A stretch of DNA of 10,680 nucleotides, taken from Bacilli bacterium (lineage in GTDB: Bacteria; Bacillota_I; Bacilli_A; RFN20; CAG-826). Below are positions 6,265 to 10,680 of this stretch, one piece after another. Position numbers and translations under genes: made by a program. The notes beneath the pieces were generated by a model that had not been told where the DNA came from, did no database searches, and worked only from the letters and a program-made list of their open reading frames with translations. The stretch is from the NCBI GenBank assembly GCA_024698065.1, contig JAILRR010000038.1, forward strand, positions 1-10,680, in the 5' to 3' direction. Position 1 is the stretch's first letter. Every line of letters begins with the position of its first letter.

Positions 6265-6683
6265 TACTTCCCTTCGTGATCAGCAATCGTCTGGGCGAGT
6301 TCGTCGAATCTCACTTCAGCGTCTTTCATGACTTTTTCATGAGTCTCTTTGCTGAAGATCTCAAAATGGTCGATGACGCCGATGACGACGACTTCGCCTT
6401 CCAGGGTTGGGAGAGAGATGCGACCATGGCTATCGACATCAAGGATGTTTGTCGAAGCGGACACTTCTCTCACGTAAGCGCGAACATCGCGGTCAAGGTA
6501 AGAACGTTTCTGGAGGTCTTCAAGGAAGGCATCGAAACCTTTTTCCTCAAAGATGGCAATGGCGCCTTCGTGTCCTTTAACTGCGTAAAATCTTGCTGGA
6601 AGTTCGCCAACAAGCTTTGACGGAAGTTGAAGACGATGTTTGTCGTCTAAAACACGGTTGTAGGTTCCAAAATACTTTCCCAC
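6264..6683 (-). CDS. mraZ: Transcriptional regulator MraZ
   Basis: DNA-binding protein of the AbrB/SpoVT-like fold that forms rings and regulates its own dcw operon. The 139 residues match the family (about 140-150). Both diagnostic DxxxR motifs are present: LDDKHRLQLP near the N-terminus and VDSHGRISLP in the second half, together with the N-terminal FGTYNRVLD block. The start is GTG at 6683-6681, the only in-frame start that keeps the family N-terminus (GKYFGTYN). AAAGG about nine bases upstream serves as ribosome binding site. Two TGGGA repeats, the known MraZ recognition element, overlap both this site and the start codon, so autoregulation is likely. It heads the short unit mraZ-rsmH-small membrane protein. 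Confidence 0.97.
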   Translation of the reverse strand: MGKYFGTYNRVLDDKHRLQLPSKLVGELPARFYAVKGHEGAIAIFEEKGFDAFLEDLQKRSYLDRDVRAYVREVSASTNILDVDSHGRISLPTLEGEVVVIGVIDHFEIFSKETHEKVMKDAEVRFDELAQTIADHEGK

Positions 6684-6692
6684 TTTTTCCCA
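6678..6692 (-). promoter_or_regulatory. Two MraZ boxes overlapping the mraZ RBS and start codon
   Basis: TGGGA (6692-6688), five bases, TGGGA (6682-6678): direct repeats with a 10-bp period, matching the TGGGN-N5 repeat arrangement described for MraZ operators. The first box abuts the AAAGG ribosome binding site; the second begins inside the GTG start and covers the second codon. No third box is seen 10 bp further upstream. Confidence 0.8.
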
Positions 6693-6703
6693 CCTTTGGC
6701 TAT

Positions 6704-6732
6704 ATTTAACAATACGTCTGGCTTTTCTGCAA
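6704..6732 (-). promoter_or_regulatory. Candidate promoter of the mraZ operon
   Basis: TTGCAG (6732-6727) and TTAAAT (6709-6704) are separated by 17 bases. The predicted start of transcription (about 6697) falls just before the MraZ boxes, leaving a leader of about 15 bases. The overlapping A/T-rich stretch allows other -10 choices, so the exact hexamers are uncertain. Confidence 0.5.
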
Positions 6733-6761
6733 ACATTTTTCTTGAAAAAGCGGGGTCAAAA

Positions 6762-6790
6762 ATGAAAAAACCGCCGCAAAGCAGCGGTTT
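6762..6790 (-). terminator. Intrinsic terminator of the pheST-yceD-like operon
   Basis: AAACCGCTGC (6790-6781) and GCGGCGGTTT (6777-6768) form a 10-bp stem with one GU pair and a TTT loop, followed by TTTCATTTTT on the minus strand. It lies 16 bases after the stop codon of the YceD-like gene and before the mraZ promoter, separating the two units. Confidence 0.92.
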
Positions 6791-6806
6791 ATATGTGCAC
6801 GATACA

Positions 6807-7289
6807 CTATTCCTCGTCGAGGCCTTTGATTCGGATTCCGCCTTTGGAACCTTCTTTGGCTTTCTCCTCGTCGCTTAGGATTCTCACCCCTCCGACTTCA
6901 TCTTTGAGGGTGCTTTCCTCGTTTCTGATGAGTCTTAATGGGAGAGATGATTTGACAATGTCGAGTGCTAAAGCGTCTAAGTCGAATGAAGCGCCAGGAA
7001 CGATGTAGCCGATTGATTCGCCATCCTCCTCATCAAGGACGAGGGTCTCTTCTTTGATGGCGAAAGGATAGATGAACGGGACGTTGTCTCTTGAGTCAAA
7101 GACTTCGAGCTCTCCACCGGCGTTCATCATAACGAGGGCCCTTTCATCTCTTTTTGTGACCTTGGCCACATAGTGGAAAGAAGGGATCGACTTGATTGGG
7201 TAAGAAAGCATCATCGCGTCAAAGACGGGAGAAGCTTCGTATTCCTGGTATCTGCCTTCTGATAAGGAGGACTTATTGACTTTGGTCAT
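6807..7289 (-). CDS. YceD/DUF177-like protein
   Basis: A soluble protein of 160 residues with no signal peptide or membrane segment. Its plan fits the YceD/DUF177 family: a beta-rich first half, a conserved-looking SFDLDALALDIVKSSLPLRL (101-120) that corresponds to the family's acidic-Asp-Leu helix and the following ALP-like segment, and a variable charged tail (about 127-160). The family is normally found next to rpmF (ribosomal protein L32) and is linked to 23S rRNA accumulation and ribosome assembly. Here the Cys-x-x-Cys-type element seen in many members is absent (DSRDN at about 65-69 occupies that place) and there is no rpmF. Translation is coupled to pheT: the pheT TAA overlaps this ATG (TAATG), with GAGGT upstream. 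The family call is by pattern only; the gene may be a diverged or unrelated small protein. Confidence 0.6.
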   Translation of the reverse strand: MTKVNKSSLSEGRYQEYEASPVFDAMMLSYPIKSIPSFHYVAKVTKRDERALVMMNAGGELEVFDSRDNVPFIYPFAIKEETLVLDEEDGESIGYIVPGASFDLDALALDIVKSSLPLRLIRNEESTLKDEVGGVRILSDEEKAKEGSKGGIRIKGLDEE

Positions 7290-9682
7290 TAGGAACGTAC
7301 CTCAGCGTTGAAACGCATCTTGAGCATGCCGATGATCTTCTCCATGACGGAGGTGACTTCCTCGTCTTTGAGGGTTCTATCCTCTAAACGGAATGAGATG
7401 GTGATGGCAAGCGACTTCTTGCCTTTCTCGATATTCTCACCGACATAGCTATCAAAGATATCGACATCGACGATGGTCTTGTCGAGTCTCATGATCTCGC
7501 GTCTGATGTTCATGTAGTCCTCAGTGTCGCCCACTAAGAAAGCAAGATCACGGACCACCATCGGGAAACGAGGTGGGATTGAGGCTTTCGAAGCGCTTGA
7601 TTTCATGTTGAGGAGAGCCTCAAGATCAAGCTCAAGCATGACGACTGGGCTCTTGCCAAAACCAAGTTCCTTGGCTTTGCTTGGGTGAATCTCACCAAAG
7701 ACGGCAACCATGTCACGCCCGGCATAGAGGGCCGCGCTGCGATATGGGTGGAATTTCTCTTTGTCGCTAGCGAGTTTGTCTAATCTGAAGCGGCTGAGAT
7801 TGAGGTTAAGGAGATTAAGGATGCCTTCGAGATAGCCTTTGGCGCTGTAATAGTCGTAAGGTCTTATGGAGAGTTGTCCAACGATCGATTCGTTTCCTAA
7901 AAGGACAATGGCAAGATGCCTGCCTTTGAAGTTCTTCGCATCGACATCACTGATCTCATAGATGGCGAGGTCTTTGTTTTGGTGGGCGAAGTTATAGGAA
8001 GCGCACTCAAGGAGAGAAGCGATTAAGTTCTTTCTAAGATATTCTTTGTCGTCAGTAAGAGGGTTGATGAGCTTATAGTTCTCAGCCTTGCTTAGATATG
8101 CAAAAGCATCTTTCTTCTTCTCATCGACTAACGAATAAGTCAAAACTTCGGTGAGGCCTTCGTTTCTTAAGAAACGTCTGATGGCATTCTTGCTCTTCTG
8201 GGCTTCGGAATAACCACCTTGGAGAGCGCTTAATGGAGGGAGTTTGGCGGCAACGTTCTCATAGCCAAGAAGTCTAATGACCTCTTCTGAGATGTCGGCT
8301 TCCCCTGCCATGTCGATACGGTAATAAGGGATGGAACACTCTAAGGCATCGCCATTCTCTTCGACTTCGATGTGGTCTCTTCTAAGGGTTTTGACGACGG
8401 TCTCTTTATCGAAGGATGTTCCTAAACGGGCATTGATATAAGCAAGGCTTGTCTTGATGACTTTCTTCTCGTGTTTGATGACGTCATAGGTCTTGCAGGA
8501 AAGGACTTCTTTGGCTTCGGCAAGCTCGGCCATAAGAGCGCTGCAGATACGGAGAACCCTCTCGCTCTGCTCGGTATTGAGGCCTTTGACGAATCTCGAA
8601 GAGGAGTCGGAAGCAAGGCCGAGACGGTTGGAAGTATGACGGATCGAAGCGCCATTGAAGTTAGCGACCTCGATGATGACGTTCTTGGTTTCTTCGGTAA
8701 CGGCGCATGCCTGGGATGTCATAATGCCAGCAAGGCACATTGGGACTTTGTCACTAGCGACAACGAGATCGCCTTTGATGAGAGGGTATCCTTTCTCATC
8801 CATTGCGACGTATTCGCCTTCGAAGTCCTCTCTCACGATGAGTTCTCTCTTTGGGAGCTTGTCAGCGTCATACATGTTGATTGGCTGACCGGTGAGAAGC
8901 ATGACGAAGTTGCCAATATCGACGACGTTGTTGATCGAACGAACGCCCATGGAAGTGAGGATCTCACTCATCCATTTTGGCGAAGGTTTGGTGACGACGC
9001 CTTTGATTTCGCGACCCCCGAAGAGCTTGCACTTCTCGGTGATGGAGCCAACGACGAAATCGCTCTCGCCTTGGGCGTATTCTTTGTATTCAGGTAATTT
9101 AACTTCTCTTTCAAGTAAGGCGCCAACTTCTTGGGCGACGTTCTCCATAGCATAAAGGTCAGGACGGTTAGCAAGGAGGTCAAGGTCGAGGATGACGTCG
9201 TCGATGCCTAAATAGGCAAGGACGTTCTCTTCCCCGATTGGGGCATCTTCTGGTAATTCTTCGATTCCCGCGACTTGTTTCTCGCTAAGGAATTTCTTAT
9301 CGACGCCAAGTTCGGCTAAGCTGCAGCACATGCCATCGGATTCAACGCCACGGATGACGCCTTTCTCGATGGTTCCGCCAGGAAGGACGGCTCCTTCTCT
9401 GGCCACGATGACATTAAGGCCGACTCTCGCATTTGGAGCGCCGCAGACAATCTGATGGACACCGTATTTCTTGCCTTCATCAACATTGAGGATATGAAGA
9501 TGATCGCTATCTGGATGAGGAACGCAGGTAAGGATTTTGCCAATGACGAGGTTAGTCGCGCTAGCAAGCTTGGAGACGCTATCGACTTCAACGCCAGCAA
9601 AGGTGAGTTTGGAGGCAATCTCTTCTGGGGAAACGCCTTCAAGGTTGATGAATGTTTTTAACCAATTAAGTGATACTTTCAT
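7289..9682 (-). CDS. pheT: Phenylalanyl-tRNA synthetase beta subunit
   Basis: Large subunit of the (alpha-beta)2 class II enzyme that attaches Phe to tRNA-Phe; it carries tRNA-binding and editing domains. The 797 residues equal the usual bacterial length. Domain order seen: N-terminal PheT segment (1-38), EMAP-type tRNA-binding domain (about 40-150, with VIGKIL and HPDSDHL), the B3/B4 editing domain (about 210-370, with NNVVDIGNFVML and the HTSNRLGLASDSSSRFVKG segment), B5 (about 405-475), a catalytic-like core, and the C-terminal FDX-ACB anticodon-binding domain (about 700-797, beginning with PPRFPMVVRDLAF). The ATG at 9682 is preceded by AAGGGAGGG and lies 14 bases after the pheS stop, so the two subunits are co-expressed. 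The TAA stop overlaps the next start. No anomaly seen. Confidence 0.98.
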   Translation of the reverse strand: MKVSLNWLKTFINLEGVSPEEIASKLTFAGVEVDSVSKLASATNLVIGKILTCVPHPDSDHLHILNVDEGKKYGVHQIVCGAPNARVGLNVIVAREGAVLPGGTIEKGVIRGVESDGMCCSLAELGVDKKFLSEKQVAGIEELPEDAPIGEENVLAYLGIDDVILDLDLLANRPDLYAMENVAQEVGALLEREVKLPEYKEYAQGESDFVVGSITEKCKLFGGREIKGVVTKPSPKWMSEILTSMGVRSINNVVDIGNFVMLLTGQPINMYDADKLPKRELIVREDFEGEYVAMDEKGYPLIKGDLVVASDKVPMCLAGIMTSQACAVTEETKNVIIEVANFNGASIRHTSNRLGLASDSSSRFVKGLNTEQSERVLRICSALMAELAEAKEVLSCKTYDVIKHEKKVIKTSLAYINARLGTSFDKETVVKTLRRDHIEVEENGDALECSIPYYRIDMAGEADISEEVIRLLGYENVAAKLPPLSALQGGYSEAQKSKNAIRRFLRNEGLTEVLTYSLVDEKKKDAFAYLSKAENYKLINPLTDDKEYLRKNLIASLLECASYNFAHQNKDLAIYEISDVDAKNFKGRHLAIVLLGNESIVGQLSIRPYDYYSAKGYLEGILNLLNLNLSRFRLDKLASDKEKFHPYRSAALYAGRDMVAVFGEIHPSKAKELGFGKSPVVMLELDLEALLNMKSSASKASIPPRFPMVVRDLAFLVGDTEDYMNIRREIMRLDKTIVDVDIFDSYVGENIEKGKKSLAITISFRLEDRTLKDEEVTSVMEKIIGMLKMRFNAEVRS

Positions 9683-9696
9683 TTTTTTGCCCTCCC

Positions 9697-10680
9697 TTAT
9701 TTCTCGCTGAAATCCTTTAAGAAACGGACGTCATTCGCGTAGATCCTACGGATATCGTCGATTCCATAACGGAGCATCGCAAGACGCTCAACGCCAACGC
9801 CGAAGGCGAAGCCGCTATAAACGGCTGGGTCATATCCGCACATTCTTAAGACTTCTGGGTTAACTTCGCCAGCGCCTAAGATCTCAATCCAACCGGTGCC
9901 TTTGCACATGTTGCATCCCTTGCCACCGCATTTGGCGCAAGAGACATCGACTTCGACGGATGGCTCAGTGAATGGGAAGAAGGATGAACGGAGACGAATC
10001 TCTCTCTTCTCGCCGAACATCTTCTTAACGAAGAGCTCTAAGGTTCCTTTGAGGTCGGCAAGCGAGATGCCTTTGTCAACGACAAGGCCTTCGATCTGGC
10101 CGAACTGATGGCTATGGGTGGCATCGTCATCATCTCTTCTGAAGCATTTGCCAGGGCAAACCATCTTAATTGGTTTCTTTTCCTCGTTCTCAAGCATGGT
10201 GTGGGCTTGGGCGGCTGAGGTTTGGGTTCTTAAAAGCAAGGAATCATCGATATAGAAGGTATCCTGCATATCTCTGGCCGGATGGTCTTTTGGAACGTTT
10301 AAGAGTTCGAAATTGAAGTGATCGGTCTCAACGTCTCTTCCTTCGACGATGTCAAATCCCATCGAGGCGAAGATGTCGCACATCTCATCGATGATGATCC
10401 AGCATGGGTTCATTTTGCCTGGGGTGTGGGTTCTGCCTGGGAGGGTGAGGTCGATACGCTCACTCTTAAGCTTCTCATCAAGAGCGGCTTTCTCGATGGC
10501 GGCCTTCTTCTCATTGAAGGCGTTTTCGATGTTGGCTCTAGCGTCATTGACGGCTTTGCCAAAGGCGCCTCTTTCCTCCGCTGGTATTTCTTTCATCTTG
10601 CCCATAAGCGAGGAAAGCTCGCTCTTTTTGGCAAGATAGGTGTTTCTGAAATTCGTAAGACCTTCGAGGTCTTTGACATT
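9697..10680 (-). CDS. pheS: Phenylalanyl-tRNA synthetase alpha subunit (5' end beyond window)
   Basis: Catalytic subunit of phenylalanyl-tRNA synthetase. The frame is open to the right edge (about 327 residues visible; perhaps 10-20 N-terminal residues missing). The coiled-coil N-terminal region is recognisable upstream of the internal ATG at 10605 (LTNFRNTYLAKKSELSSLM), so that ATG is not the start. Class II motifs in order: PARDMQDTFY, LLRTQTS, motif 2 FRRDDDDATHSHQFGQIEG, FPFTEPSVEVDV, the CAKCGGKGCNMCKGTGWIEILG segment common in bacterial PheS, and motif 3 GFAFGVGVERLAMLRYG. The two CxxC pairs may bind zinc, which is inference. The gene ends with TAA at 9699-9697 and is followed directly by the pheT ribosome binding site. 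Any promoter or T-box leader would lie outside the window. Confidence 0.97.
   Translation of the reverse strand, partial: NVKDLEGLTNFRNTYLAKKSELSSLMGKMKEIPAEERGAFGKAVNDARANIENAFNEKKAAIEKAALDEKLKSERIDLTLPGRTHTPGKMNPCWIIIDEMCDIFASMGFDIVEGRDVETDHFNFELLNVPKDHPARDMQDTFYIDDSLLLRTQTSAAQAHTMLENEEKKPIKMVCPGKCFRRDDDDATHSHQFGQIEGLVVDKGISLADLKGTLELFVKKMFGEKREIRLRSSFFPFTEPSVEVDVSCAKCGGKGCNMCKGTGWIEILGAGEVNPEVLRMCGYDPAVYSGFAFGVGVERLAMLRYGIDDIRRIYANDVRFLKDFSEK

Noticed and set aside
8471..9097. Long plus-strand open frame (208 codons) inside pheT
   Set aside because: It is antisense to strongly conserved pheT codons, has no ribosome binding site, and its composition reflects the complementary reading of pheT. 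Shadow frame.

Overview
The window comes from a bacterium of the Bacillota, most likely a genome-reduced Bacilli lineage of the Erysipelotrichia/Tenericutes type. Evidence: every gene lies on the minus strand; a T-box riboswitch precedes ileS; the pheS-pheT, mraZ-rsmH and ftsA-ftsZ pairs have Firmicutes-like order; and base composition is intermediate. TGG encodes Trp, and TGA ends both ftsZ and rsmH, so the standard code is used rather than the Mycoplasma/Spiroplasma code. The exact taxon cannot be fixed from this sequence alone.

Layout in transcription order (high to low coordinates). (1) pheS (its 5' end is beyond the window), pheT and a YceD/DUF177-like gene are tightly coupled and end at a strong intrinsic terminator (about 6762-6790). 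(2) A promoter and two TGGGA MraZ boxes lead into mraZ, rsmH and a 77-residue single-pass membrane protein in the ftsL position, followed by a terminator at about 5033-5063. (3) A gene for a polytopic membrane protein resembling GT-C glycosyltransferases has its own promoter, which overlaps that terminator; the transcript is predicted to be leaderless. (4) A divergent ftsA and ftsZ have their own promoter and a perfect 8-bp inverted repeat directly before the ftsA start; an intrinsic terminator follows ftsZ. (5) A promoter, a T-box leader with its terminator/antiterminator, and the first 254 codons of ileS reach the left edge.

Together this is housekeeping DNA: two aminoacyl-tRNA synthetase loci flanking a strongly reduced division and cell wall (dcw) cluster. 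The usual genes between ftsL and ftsA (ftsI, mraY, murD, ftsW, murG, divIB) are absent and a GT-C-like gene sits there instead. The genes commonly found between ftsZ and ileS in Bacillota (sepF, ylm genes, divIVA) are also absent. This resembles the mraZ-rsmH-(small gene)-ftsZ clusters of wall-less Mollicutes, although ftsA is kept. I see no mobile element, CRISPR array, tRNA or rRNA gene, or defence system. The points that most deserve a second look are a Gly-to-Lys change in the FtsZ tubulin signature, an FtsA with no visible C-terminal membrane-binding helix, the MraZ boxes overlapping the mraZ ribosome binding site and GTG start, and the palindrome at the ftsA start.
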